From NCBI GenBank assembly GCA_047967505.1, contig CM106539.1: DNA of 64,000 bases; one strand, 5' to 3'. The notes under the pieces were generated by a model that was given only the letters and a program-made list of their open reading frames with translations, ran no database searches and was not told the DNA's origin. This document shows positions 10,363-20,000 of the stretch, in pieces; the stretch's first letter is position 1, and each line of letters begins with the position of its first letter. A program made the position numbers and the translations under genes. The DNA is from Dipteris shenzhenensis (Eukaryota > Polypodiophyta > Polypodiopsida > Gleicheniales).

Positions 10363-10754
10363 GAAGGGGTGTATCCCTATTTTAAAGAGGGTGTCCCCAC
10401 ACGAAAAGATGTGTCCTTTTTTCCACGATGGGGTGTGTCCCTTCGGTGAGGAGTTAGAAACTCTTCATCAAAAGGTGCGTCTGATGGTGGAAAAGGTGCG
10501 TCCCTTGGTTTTGGGACAACCCAAGCACATCAAAAGACACGATTTTTGTCGTGTCCATTCACATCAACTCGTAATGTGAGGGAGATGGAGAGGCCACTGA
10601 GGACTTTAGGTGGGGTTGGCACTAAAAAATTTTACGCTCATTCTCTCCATCACTTCCATGTACCAAAGTGCATCGATATCCTTCTAGCGGAAGTAGATGT
10701 ATCAGATAGGCACTAGAAGGTGGGGGGCATTTCCTACAGGCAGGAGCGAAATTT
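10363..10754 (-). other. Chromovirus leader with gag-protease deletion
   Basis: The stretch between the primer-binding site and the pre-RT linker is only about 390 bp and has no GAG or protease motifs. The segment nearest the linker (10350-10520) has repeated GTGTGTCC/AAAGGTGTG phrases resembling those in the LTR. This suggests LTR-like repeats or a recombination product replaced the deleted genes. Confidence 0.55.
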
Positions 10755-10766
10755 GCTCTGATACCA
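10755..10766 (-). other. Primer-binding site (tRNA-iMet)
   Basis: TGGTATCAGAGC on the minus strand, one nucleotide inside the 5' LTR. It is the standard complement of the 3' end of plant initiator methionine tRNA and fixes the element's orientation. Confidence 0.9.
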
Positions 10767-10767
10767 C

Positions 10768-11169
10768 TGTAAGAAATGCTAGATTTACTATATTTAGAAA
10801 TGTGCTAAGGAACAGAAAGGAGACTGAAATAGCAGAGAACAAGGAATATTTGTATTGCTTGAGTGTCTGTAGTGTGTCATCCATACAGTTGGGCCTCTCT
10901 TATATAGAGAGTGAAGAGTCAAACACGAAAAGATGTGTACTCCAAAGTGTTATGTGCATGAAGAGGTGTGTACCCCTTGTGAAGGGTGTCACCCTTGATG
11001 AGAGGGTACATTACAATGGTAGTGTCTCTTCAGTAGAATGTCTATTGTGAAGGGTTGTGCCTCATAGGAAGTGTCCCGTCGAAAGGGCATACCCTTCCAC
11101 AAGTGTCCATTCATCAAACCATCCATAAGTCTAAGGTATAGAGAAAGGAATACGTCACAGATCGTGACA
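10768..11169 (-). repeat. 5' LTR of chromovirus
   Basis: On the minus strand it begins TGTCACGATCTGTGACG, a partly palindromic start typical of gypsy LTRs, and ends CTTACA. It matches the 3' LTR at 2844-3221 over about 380 bp with roughly a dozen differences by eye. It is followed by the target copy TACAT at 11170-11174. Confidence 0.85.
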
Positions 11170-11374
11170 TACATGCACTTTAAAAAGATGTGTGTTTTTG
11201 AGAGAGGTACCCAGACAGAAGGAGAGAGAGGGATAGACTCGCAGAAGGGGAGCGTAAGAAAGGGGGCTAAGTTATAGTAAGGGGAAAAAAAGGAGGGAGG
11301 CGAAAGGGAAAATGTGTGTCTTTGTGTTGTGTTGTTTTTTTTCAGGGGCAGGGGACGGTGTGTGTGTGTGTGTG

Positions 11375-11407
<33 letters not shown>

Positions 11408-11943
11408 TTTCCTCAAGCCAGGAGGCAATTTTGCTTGGGTTTACATCACAGACCTGTTTAGAATACTCTTTTAAATATGTTGCAATCTTTTATACCGGTT
11501 CCTCATTTGTTTACTTCTCTTCCACTTTTGGATTGGAGGTTTGAAAGAACGCTCCCAGGCTATTCTTCAATTTCGTTTGCTGCAGTATCTTTTCTGGGCT
11601 TGTCCTACAACTCGTGAGTTTTAGTTCTTCTTGGTACTGTTACTAGGCATTGTGGTCACTCTCTCATGCTCATAACATTCGATTGTACAAGCACATGTAG
11701 TTGGATATTTATCATTTCTTCCATTCCTCCTTGCATCGACCTCTCCAGGATGCACATTCTCTTGGAGACCTTCCTTTGGCCTAGTTAGAAGTCTTTTACT
11801 ACTGCTTTTAGTTCCAAGTAGTAGCTGTCTCACTTTGAGACAACTATGAATGTATGTTTTTTCTAAAGGATACAGCTTCTTATCCCAAAAAAATGTGTGC
11901 ACGCACGCGTGTATGTGTGTGTGTGCGCGCGCGCACACACACG
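11170..11943. other. Intron sequence with TG microsatellite and a decayed LINE 3' end
   Basis: After the chromovirus there is a purine-rich stretch, then a (TG)n run (about 11358-11407), then roughly 480 bp that end in CCCAAAAAAATGTG near 11895. That ending closely matches the 3' ends of the two LINEs to the right, so 11.5-11.9 kb is probably a heavily decayed LINE 3' end. From 11894 to 11943 the sequence alternates purine and pyrimidine (CA/CG/TG), which favours Z-DNA. Confidence 0.5.
11358..11407. repeat. (TG)n microsatellite
   Basis: About 50 bp of TG with one CG interruption. Confidence 0.95.
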
Positions 11944-12420
11944 CTAGGGGTTCTTTCGTCTGGCAACTTTTGGCACGCAGATATACTGCTCTGGCTGTTT
12001 GCCGCAAACGTTTGGCTCCGCGGGAATCAATGCCTTATCTTCTTTGGTATTGCTCCCACACTCGTGATTCTTGGGCAACATTTGAGAACCAGATTTCCAA
12101 ATGCTACTTTTGGATGGCTTTTTGGGTTTCACCCACCTAGATAGGAGTTTGATTTCTTTTTCACTTGGGTTCGTTATAAGGCACTCTGGACTCTATGGAA
12201 AGATAGAAATCATAGAGTCTTTGGTGATCCTGCTTTCTCAACTCTCTTTTTTCAAGTACTCTTTGCAGCAATCTCTCTATGATTGTCTGCACACTCATTA
12301 CATAGACTCTTATGTATACTTGTCATATACTGAGATCTTCTCTTGATGTATTTTGGTACATCCCATTTTGGGATAGTTACTATGTAATATAAAGCATCAA
12401 CATTTTCACCCCAAAAAAGA
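11944..12420 (+). mobile_element. 5'-truncated LINE copy A
   Basis: The sequence parallels 14380-14836 of the longer LINE to the right: FGIAPT-like and LWTLWKDRNH-like codons in different frames, then AATATAAAGCAT and CACCCCAAAAAA. It is only the last ~480 bp, the usual 5' truncation of target-primed reverse transcription. The A-run is followed by AGTGTGTGTG. Confidence 0.75.
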
Positions 12421-12492
12421 AGTGTGTGTGTGTGTGTGTAGATCAATACTGCTTGGCAAAATCAATATATGCCCGATTCTTAGAAGAAAGGG

Positions 12493-12960
12493 TTGGTCAA
12501 ACTTCCTCCCAAGCAACCCATTTGTGAATCATTGGCTGATTGGAGGCCTATTACTTTGATGCCGGTAATATACAAGATCATCACCAAAATGGTGGTTGAT
12601 CGGATTAAGAAATACCTACATGATGGCCTGCATCCAGCTCAGTATGGTTTTATTCCAAGGCGGCATATTACCGATAATATTGCAAACGCTTATGTTGGGA
12701 TTGAGTATGCCAAGTACACTGACCAAGATGTGCTCATTCAGCAGGTGGATATTGCAAAGGCATTTGACACCATTCAATGGGACTTTATAGCTCAGACTAT
12801 GCAGGATTTGGGATTTGGTCAGAAATTGCAGCATGTCATCTTTTGGCTTTATCAAGATGGCAAAGCTGCATGCATTTGTCTGGAGATTTATGAGAGCATT
12901 GGACACTTCGATGTTCAGTCCGGCAAGGTTGCCCTCTTAGTGCTATTTTATATGCTATAG
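12493..12960 (+). pseudogene. LINE B reverse transcriptase N-terminal fragment
   Basis: This is the longest open piece of the LINE, about 155 codons. It covers RT motifs 0 to A: DWRPITL, the R-x-I-x-DNI box and VDIAKAFD. The YADD part lies in another frame at about 13054-13083 after a frameshift near 12950. Confidence 0.85.
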
Positions 12961-13559
12961 CCATGCATCCACCAATGCTTTGATATATGGATCATTTGGC
13001 GGCGACAGATATGTTACATGGGCTGGAAATTCCTGCAAGTCGCCCATTGGTTGCTTAGGCTTATGCAGATGATTCATTTTTCATGCCAAAAAACACTCCG
13101 AGGGATCTTTCTTTGCTTATGTAGGCTCTCTCCTTGTATGGACTGGCTCCTGGCCTTCACATTAATTTTCAGAAATCTCGTCTGCTTCCATTGCACTCTA
13201 AGGATTGGCAAAGATTGCTCTGGCCGGGGGAAATTGTTCCACCTACTCAGTTGATTCGTCATCTTGGATAACCTCTGGGTTGGAGCATTACTCGCTGTCA
13301 ACAGATTGATTGGGTTCTTGCTAAATTGAAGAAAAAATTAAAATAGTGGAAGTTGGCTACTTGGCCGTTGCATGTGCGTCTTCGCATTGTTCAGTCTATC
13401 TTGGTGGGGCTTATATTCAGTTTTACCTGCCATTGATTTTTTTCACTAAGGGGGATTTGTCTTCCTTCATGTCCACCATTATGGAAATTTTATGGCAGTC
13501 AAAGCCTGGCAAGAAAAAGCTTATAGATACTTCCAGTACAGAGATTATGCTCACCCAAA

Positions 13560-14515
13560 TTGCATGGAGGGCTGAATATTCTTAATATTCATGTGCACAT
13601 TTTAGCTCACAAAGGCAAAATGATGCTTCAGTTTCTTCAAGATGATCAACCTTGGGCTACTATGATGCGCTCCTTACTTGTTCACATCACCACTCCTGCT
13701 TTTGGTTTTTGGCAACCCACGCAGTGGGATTTTCTTTTGGGCTGCATTGAAGGCAACATCAAAGGTTACCCTATAGTTTCTCAGAGGTTTCTAGATTGGA
13801 AGCATTTTCTTTCACATTTCGAATGGAATGGAAGAGACTCTTTACAAAGTAACTCTTTGCGAGCTAAGAGCATCCATTGGTCATGGGTTTTTTCTCCTCC
13901 CTTGGCTCTACACGAGCCTCGGCGCTCTTATTTTCTTAATACATAAGGGATTTCCAATGTTGCTGATGTTCTTAAGGATGATGGCACTCTTTTATCTTTC
14001 CCTTTGGCTGCTGCAAAATATGGTTTGGGCATGCACTATCATTCAGCATGGCAAGTCATTACTCGAATGCTTCAGCCATTTCAGCCAATACTGCCTCTAG
14101 AGCTTCAAGAAAGCTTTAGGATTGGACTCTCCTTCCTTTATACTCGTCCACTCGTCCTTTGAAGCTGTCACATATAACAGTCTCTTCTTTATATAAAGTT
14201 TTGTTATCACCACCCTGGGTGTCGGACAGGACCAATCACATTTGGGCATTGCACCGTCCACTCAAATGGTGGAGAAAGAGATTGAAACAAATTTGGCATT
14301 CCAAGATTCCATTACACCAACAGGTCTTTTTATGGCGTGTTCTGTTGGGGGTTGTTCCGTCTCGACAGCTTTTATCATGCAGAAGTATTGCTCCAGCTAT
14401 CTATCATCGGTGTTTAGCTCCAAGGGAATTAGTATCTCATATCTTTTGGCATTGCCCTGAGACACAGAGCTTCTTGGGCATCTTCCGACATAGATTGAGA
14501 ATGTGGTTCTCTTAG
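13560..14515 (+). pseudogene. LINE B C-terminal region with zf-RVT-like domain
   Basis: Consecutive frames read GGLNILNIHVH, then FLDWKHFLSHFEWNGRDS, then at 14159-14515 HIWALHRPLKWWRKRLKQIW, FLWRVLLGVVPS and HIFWHCPETQSF. The W-x-P/WR and CPE pattern is typical of the zinc-binding domain after plant LINE RT. It is split by frameshifts. Confidence 0.75.
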
Positions 14516-14855
14516 GCTTCTTTTGGCAAGCTTTTTTGGTTGTTTGGGATCTATCCTAAACGGGTGGAATTTGATTTGTTCTTTACCTAGGCTCGTTACT
14601 AGGCACTCTGGACTCTCTGGAAAGCTAGAAACCACAAAGTCTTTGGTAGTCTAGTTTTCTCTACTTTGGTTTTTTTCTATCATTCTTTGCAGCAATTGCT
14701 CTTCGATTGTTTGCAAACTCACTACATAGATTTGTCCTAAATGGACATTTTTGCTTGATGTAATATTTCAGCTTGCCAGTTTTTTCCTAGTTAGCCATCT
14801 TGTAATATAAAGCATTCAGAGTTTTCACCCAAAAAAATGTGTGTGTGTGTAGAGC

Positions 14856-14974
14856 TGTTGGGATATCTCAAGGTGTATGCCCCATGCACACCTTGGGTTC
14901 TATGTGTGTGTGCTAGAGGCACAGTTAGGTGCCCATAAGCACTATGATCCTCCTTGAGCCCATTTATGCCAACA
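14856..14974 (+). repeat. 5' LTR of element 2, internally rearranged
   Basis: TGTTGGGATATC...CCAACA, only 119 bp against 268 bp for the 3' LTR. The LTR interior after CCATAAG is missing. In its place is a copy of the 33 bp that also lie at 14984-15016, just inside the primer-binding site. The short motif AGCACT is at both breakpoints. Confidence 0.85.
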
Positions 14975-14986
14975 TGGTATCACAGC

Positions 14987-15846
14987 ACTATGATCCTCCT
15001 TGAGCCCATTTATGCCATGTCATCATCTTCTTCCCCACCTCCACTTTCGTCTCCATTTTGCCCCTTTCTGCCCAACCACTTGGAGGGCTGAATTCTCCTC
15101 CTACAGGCGGCCTCTTCTAGAGTCCTTCTGGCTGGAGAGACCCTTCGTATAGGCGACCTTCCACATGCAAGGAATTAGAGAATGATCGTCGCTGCTGGTC
15201 GCCATTCCCCGAATTCTGTCGAAGCTCTCTTTCGCGTATTCTCCTTCTCTACTCCACCTCTTTCTAATTCCTTTTAGGGAAAGCTTTCCCATACTTTGGA
15301 CTATCTTGTATCCAAGTTTGAGCAGCAATGGTTGTATATTCGAGGAGAACAGAGCCAAAAACCAATCGACATTGACGACGTTCCAGCCAGCAACACCGCA
15401 CGACATAACGCCTGACCTCTGCACTAGAGATTCGCCCATATGTGAGCTTTCATCTGAGCTAGAAAGCCCTCTTTTCTTTGCTTTGAAGAGGGAGATCCAA
15501 GCCCTCCAAGATCAGGCCTCTGTTTTGGACAGTTTTGACAGTATTATGAATTTGGTGCTACATTAGATGCTACTTTGGCATTTCTGATATTTTAAAGTGT
15601 TGAATAGCATCTGTACTATTGTGGCTACAACTTTCTTTTAGGTTTCTATACCTGGATTTGCTCGGAATACTTTCATTTAGCCACCTCTATGAAGCATGCA
15701 AGTTGAAGTATCATTTCCACTATGATTTTTATTATGGAGATTGGTTACAAGTCTTTTCTACACCAAATGCTTATACTTTGAAGCTTTTCAGTTTTTTCTA
15801 GCCTTGTAAGAGAGTAGACACTGCCCATTTTGGGTTAGACCCTCTC
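14987..15846 (+). other. Leader of element 2
   Basis: About 860 bp of untranslated leader between the primer-binding site and GAG. No frame shows recognisable coding; short open frames here are not supported. Confidence 0.6.
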
Positions 15847-16686
15847 ATGGCTACCTTCTTGCATATTGATAAGTTCAATGGTAAAGGCTTTCACACGCAG
15901 ATGAAAATTAAGTTTGCATTGATGAGGAAAAACCTCTGGGGGCTTGTCAAACCTACTTCAACTTCTTCTTCAACAGCCTCTAATGCTGGAGAATCCTCAG
16001 CTCCTACACGCCCGGCACGAGATCTTGCTAAAGAGGAGAAAGCCTATGGCATTATTGCTCTTGGCTTAGGAGATGACTATATTCATCACATTTCTGATAT
16101 GGAGTCTCCTTCTGAAGCTTGGCAAAAGCTTCATATTCTTTTTGGTGCTAGCTCTCACATCTCAAAATTGTCACTTAAGATTGCTTTCTTTGAATTGAAG
16201 ATGGCTAATGGCACTCCCTTGGCTGCCCATGTCAATCACATGCGGAGTCTCATGACTCAACTTGCTTCTATCAACTCTCCAATCACTACGAATGATGCAA
16301 TGGCAGTATTGCTCAAAAGTATGCCTGAAGATTATGATCATGTTGTCACCACATTTAAAAATCTTCGTAATCCTACTCTTGAAGGTCTTATTACTGCCCT
16401 TCAAGAAGAAGAAAGGCACAAGGAACTCCGGAGAGGCAATGACACAGCCTATGCCATAAAAACTCAAATGAGCAAGTTTCCACCTTGCAAACATTGTGGG
16501 AAGACCAATCACCTCTCAAAAGATTGCTTCAAGATCAATCCTTGCAAATATTGTGGCAAAAACAATCACCATGAAAAGCTTTGTAAGGCCAAAAAGGAAG
16601 CAACTACAAAACCAGAAACTGCCAATTTACTTTTGGTTGATGTACTTCCACAAGATGAGGTCTCCTATGATGATTATGCTTTTTGA
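15847..16686 (+). CDS. GAG of element 2, complete ORF
   Basis: A complete 279-residue frame starting at an ATG. The order of domains is: an N-terminal copia-type GAG motif (FLHIDKFNGKGFHTQMKIKF, then LWGLVKP), a Ser/Thr-rich spacer (about residues 40-60), the UBN2-like helical core (GIIALGLGDDYIHHI ... LSLKIAFFELKM), then two CCHC knuckles (CKHCGKTNHLSKDC and CKYCGKNNHHEKLC, about residues 216-250). Typical copia GAG has one knuckle. It has no stop or frameshift, unlike nearly all other retroelement genes here. It encodes a virus-like-particle capsid protein, presumably acting in trans with pol from another element. Confidence 0.9.
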   Translation: MATFLHIDKFNGKGFHTQMKIKFALMRKNLWGLVKPTSTSSSTASNAGESSAPTRPARDLAKEEKAYGIIALGLGDDYIHHISDMESPSEAWQKLHILFGASSHISKLSLKIAFFELKMANGTPLAAHVNHMRSLMTQLASINSPITTNDAMAVLLKSMPEDYDHVVTTFKNLRNPTLEGLITALQEEERHKELRRGNDTAYAIKTQMSKFPPCKHCGKTNHLSKDCFKINPCKYCGKNNHHEKLCKAKKEATTKPETANLLLVDVLPQDEVSYDDYAF

Positions 16687-17058
16687 ACCAGCTCCACATA
16701 TGCTCCATATCTCTCTTTTATGTTGAATCAAGGTACTCTGCCTGGATAGTCCTCCAAAATGAATGGAATAAACTATTGTGTTCTTTGTAAACACCTCTGG
16801 TCACCATATGATGTAGGCCATGTGTATGTGTTTACCTCCATGGTACCTCCTGCAGACATTGTGTGCATGTACATGCAGGGGAGGTAACCATTGGGGGGAT
16901 CTTATGTATCCCTTTGTTTGACTTCACACCCTTGGGAACCCTTGCTAGCATGAGATCCTAGCCATAGATTTATCCTTGACCACCATGAGATGGCTTGAGA
17001 CACTATGTGACTAGATGTATCCTTGACATAGCCTGAGGCATTCCCTTGAGGAGGGGTT
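16687..17058 (+). other. Non-coding 3' internal region of element 2
   Basis: About 370 bp from the GAG stop to the 3' LTR with no pol motifs. Its last ~150 bp also occur inverted at 23311-23467. Confidence 0.7.
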
Positions 17059-17326
17059 TGTTGGGATATCTCAAGGTGTATGCCCCAAGCACACCTTGGG
17101 TTCTATGTGTGTGTGCCAGAGGCACAGTTAGGTGCCCATAAGAACTGTTAGGTGGTGGTAGATGCCACATAGGCTGATTGAGAGATTCTAGGAGCTGATT
17201 GAAGAGATGATTGTGGAGCTTGGTGGCTCATGTAGAGGTGCCTATATGGACCTCACCCTTCTTCATTCCAAAAAGCATTCTCTTGTTTTGTGTTCAGCTC
17301 CATGCTTTCCGTTCACTTCTCCAACA
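17059..17326 (+). repeat. 3' LTR of element 2
   Basis: 268 bp, TGTTGG...CCAACA, preceded by GAGGAGGGGT and followed by the target copy AGAGC. It matches the inverted LTR at 23022-23310 along its length. Confidence 0.9.
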
Positions 17327-17883
17327 AGAGCAAGAAGAGAAGTCGACTGGGAAGATGAGGAAGGTCACACTAACATGAAGTACAATACACTTAATGAGTT
17401 GCTTACATAATCACTTGTATCTAACTTAGTCCAGAACATGCCAAACTCATCTTGTGAAAACACAACAAATTATGCAGTTTCAACCTCATGACAGTCACCC
17501 ACAAGGTTAAAAACCATCATGCATATAGCGACTAGCTACTATGAGATCCACCAATTTCATCAATGCCCAAAAGTCCTCCTTTTGCCTAGAACACTAACCC
17601 TACTACATTACACCACTTTTCCTCTCTACTGATAGTTATCCCTTCCCAAAGACTTTCACACAAGCTGTGGCTGATCCAAAACACAGGTTGCAAGCCACAA
17701 AGGCTGTCCATGAGGGTGCTTCTAAACAATGCTTTCTCGAGGACAAGACTTACATCTTCTAGTAGGCCTCCCACTTGATGAATCACTTTCTGTGAACCTT
17801 GTTATGAAGGATCCGATCTCTAAAGCCCATGATACATAGCGGGAGTGGCTGCAAGTGGCGCTTTAAAAAAAGGCTGCATTGTA

Positions 17884-17918
17884 AACCATGTGAAACACAT
17901 CATATGTTTCACATGGTT
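17884..17918. repeat. Perfect 14-bp inverted repeat
   Basis: AACCATGTGAAACA (17884-17897), a 7-nt loop, and its exact complement TGTTTCACATGGTT (17905-17918). It may be a relic of a small inverted-repeat element or a chance hairpin. Confidence 0.8.
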
Positions 17919-18015
17919 CATGAATCCTAGAGCTAGGGTGGTGGCTCGAGCCAATATGCTACTTCCCCAACGTTGCGGGTGTCTCCTTAACCGGAGTTAG
18001 GCTTACTTAAGCAGA

Positions 18016-18160
18016 GTTAAGTACCTTTGACCGAAGTCAATACTTTGACCAATAAAAGATACCTCTTTGAACATAATTAAATAAATGAAGAACTCTTTCA
18101 TTACGATCAAATAATTGGTCAACTAGAACTTTGACTTGGAGTATTTACAACTTAGTGACA
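18016..18160. repeat. Left arm of a dispersed inverted pair
   Basis: This segment aligns by eye, at roughly three quarters identity, to the reverse complement of 22586-22728. Shared phrases include GATCAAATAATTGGTCA, GGAGTATTTACA and TTTGACC. Confidence 0.7.
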
Positions 18161-18562
18161 TCCACTCGACTTCTATTCAGTTGACCTCAATTAAAAAGCT
18201 TTCTTGTAAATTAAATATCGAGGAGCTATGGATGATCAAACAAACATGTCTTCATCCATCCACTTGGCATCCAATGTCGAATACTTCCTGAATTTTACAA
18301 GATACCTGTAAAATTCCTTGCCTTGAGGGCCTTTGCATAAAGTAACACAATCTGCTCTAGCTGAAGGACCTCCTCCCGCTCATCCACTTCGGTGGATCTT
18401 CTATTACTGGCTCTGTAGGCTCCGGTCCGAATGCCCATTATATAAGGAATACTGCCCATATGATTATCCGTGCCCATCCGAAATCAAGGGAGAAGGAGCT
18501 GTGACAATACATGCTCAAATCCCGCACGGAGATAGAAAGAACATGAAGGGAGGGAGGCGTAA

Positions 18563-18908
18563 TCAAGGCAGATGAAACTCCAACCAACCAGCTTTCCTTA
18601 AAAGACTCACATGAAAGGCATTGTGAATCCTCCAATGCTGTGGCAATGCCAATCTGTATGCAACCTCATTAATCTCATCTATAACCCTGAAAGGGCCATA
18701 ACACATGGGAGATAACTTTGCATACACTTTTTCTTTGCCCTTAAGCTTGCGGAGCCTAGCTTTTTTGAACTTCAAAAGTACTCAATCCCCTCGCCTGAGA
18801 TCTAGCTGTCTCATGTGCTTACCTGCAACCTTCTTATGCTTTTCTTGTGACCTTTCTATGACTATCCAAACCTGGCTGAAAGCTGTCTGAAGGTCTCTAA
18901 CATACTGA
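18563..18908 (-). pseudogene. Gypsy 2 integrase C-terminal domain
   Basis: It reads KLSPMCYGPFRVIDEINEVA, then ALPQHWRIHNAFHVSLLRKA, the GPF/Y domain and the IH-x-x-FHVS tail of gypsy integrase. One stop lies near 18776. No chromodomain is seen afterwards. Confidence 0.85.
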
Positions 18909-19676
18909 TCAGCTGCAAATGTTTCGTCTTTGGCCCTCAAGATATTGTGGTAGAATCATCTTTCCATAAATGATCTCAAAAGGCGCTTTCCCTGTACAGC
19001 TGTGAGCGGTATTATTATATGCAAACTCCACCAGTGGAAGGTACTTTTTCCAATCTGATTTTTGGTCAGCCATGTAGCATTTCAAACGATCTAACACTGT
19101 TGAATTCGCTACTTCGCTTTGACCATCTGTCTGGGGATGGAAAGAAGAATAAAATTTTAGATTCGTCCCCATATTATCAAATAAGGCTCTCCAGAATAGG
19201 CTGGTCATTCTGGGGTCTCGGTCACTGACAATGGACTTTGGCATTCCATGATGCTTAAAGATATGTGCCATAAAAACCTTAGCCATATAATCTGCCTTTA
19301 TAGTCTTGCGTATTGGAATGAAATGAGCCTGCTTGCTGAATCTATCGATGATAGTCCAAATGCCATCATTCCCTGATTTTGATCTTAGCAAATCAAAGAT
19401 GAAGTCCATTGCAATACTTTCCCATGGTGCCTGAGGCACGGGAAGAGGCATAAGTAGGCTAGGTGCCTTCCACCTGTCATGTTTGACCTTTTGACAAGTG
19501 AGGCATTCTGTAACAAACGGGTGTATATCTTTACGCATAGCTGACCAATCAAAATACATCTCTAAAGCCGAAGTGGTAGCTGTGGTTCCTCTATGCCCAA
19601 CATATGGAGGTGCATGGCATTCCAGCAGAATCCTTTGCCTCATATCTCGGGTGATGCATAACCAGTCATCCTTCAT
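18909..19676 (-). pseudogene. Gypsy 2 integrase core, long open frame
   Basis: 255 codons are open. They cover an HHCC zinc site (H-x3-H near CHAPPYVGHRG, then CLTCQ), the catalytic core (MDFIFDLLRSKSGNDGIWTI, IVSDRDPRMTSLFW, FHPQTDGQSE) and YNNTAHSCTGKAPFEIIYG. All three D,D-35-E catalytic positions appear to be present: D in MDF, D in SDRD, E in QSE. The domain is intact, although the frame runs on past a frameshift near its end. Confidence 0.9.
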
Positions 19677-19689
19677 TAACTACCCGTCT

Positions 19690-20000
19690 TGCAAGGAATA
19701 TTGACTTGAAGACTGCCCCTCCTACATTTGCTGCAATATTTCACCAAAGTTTGCATTTGTGGCATAGTGCTCATTCATTTCGTCGAGATCCCTGTCATAA
19801 GCAATTGTCACATTGTTGACCTCGGGTCTTCAAGACAAGGCATCGGCCATCTATTCTATGCTCACGGAGTATGGACACTCTAAAAATGATACATTGACAG
19901 CATATTTGCCCAAGTCATATGCTTCTGAGTCAAAAAACATCTCAGACTTTGGTGATCAGTCTTTATAGTAAAGTTTGCACCCAAGAGAGAGTGTCAATGG
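19690..20000 (-). pseudogene. Gypsy 2 RNase H C-terminal fragment
   Basis: The minus strand reads LGANFTIKTDHQSLRCFL, then, after a frameshift, a degenerate M-A-D-A-L-S-R box near 19840. The sequence ends abruptly at about 20000, where non-retroelement sequence begins. Confidence 0.75.

Larger units (their letters stand above)
2844..11169 (-). mobile_element. Ty3/gypsy chromovirus, gag deleted, twice interrupted
   Basis: A minus-strand LTR retrotransposon. The 5' LTR is at 10768-11169, the primer-binding site at 10755-10766, pol between, and the 3' LTR at 2844-3221. Pol order is protease/RT linker, RT, RNase H, integrase, chromodomain, which is the gypsy order. A 5-bp target duplication, TACAT, flanks it (2839-2843 and 11170-11174). 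The gag and protease region is missing: only about 390 bp separate the primer-binding site from the pre-RT linker. A solo LTR (4217-5283) sits in integrase and a gag-only element (6931-9866) sits in RT. Several in-frame stops make it non-autonomous. Confidence 0.9.
12441..14836 (+). mobile_element. LINE (L1-like) copy B, decayed ORF2
   Basis: A non-LTR retrotransposon truncated inside RT. Readable motifs in order are DWRPITLMPVIYKIITKM (RT start), GFIPRRHITDNI, VDIAKAFDTIQWDFI (first catalytic Asp), AYADDSFFMP (YADD catalytic pair, about 13054-13083), an LR-rich connection, and at the 3' end a zf-RVT-like region (IWHSKIPLHQQVFLWRVL, then ISHIFWHCP). Numerous frameshifts and stops are present. 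It ends in TAATATAAAGCATTC...CACCCAAAAAAA followed by TGTGTGTG. Its 3' end matches LINE copy A. Confidence 0.88.
14856..17326 (+). mobile_element. Gag-only LTR retrotransposon 2 (intact GAG)
   Basis: A 2471-bp element with a shortened 5' LTR (14856-14974), primer-binding site (14975-14986), intact gag (15847-16686), polypurine tract (17048-17057), 3' LTR (17059-17326) and a perfect 5-bp duplication AGAGC (14851-14855, 17327-17331). No pol is present. It landed at the TG-repeat tail of LINE B, so it is younger than that LINE. A broken inverted relative lies at 23022-23467. Confidence 0.92.
17332..18290. other. Unassigned intron sequence with a perfect hairpin
   Basis: No coding or transposon protein is visible. 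It contains a perfect 14-bp inverted repeat at 17884-17918 (listed separately). From 18016 to 18160 it has a segment that recurs inverted at 22586-22728. Confidence 0.5.

Noticed and set aside
10755-10766. tRNA-Met-like sequences near LTRs
   Set aside because: Only the 12-nt primer-binding complement is present; no tRNA cloverleaf surrounds it.
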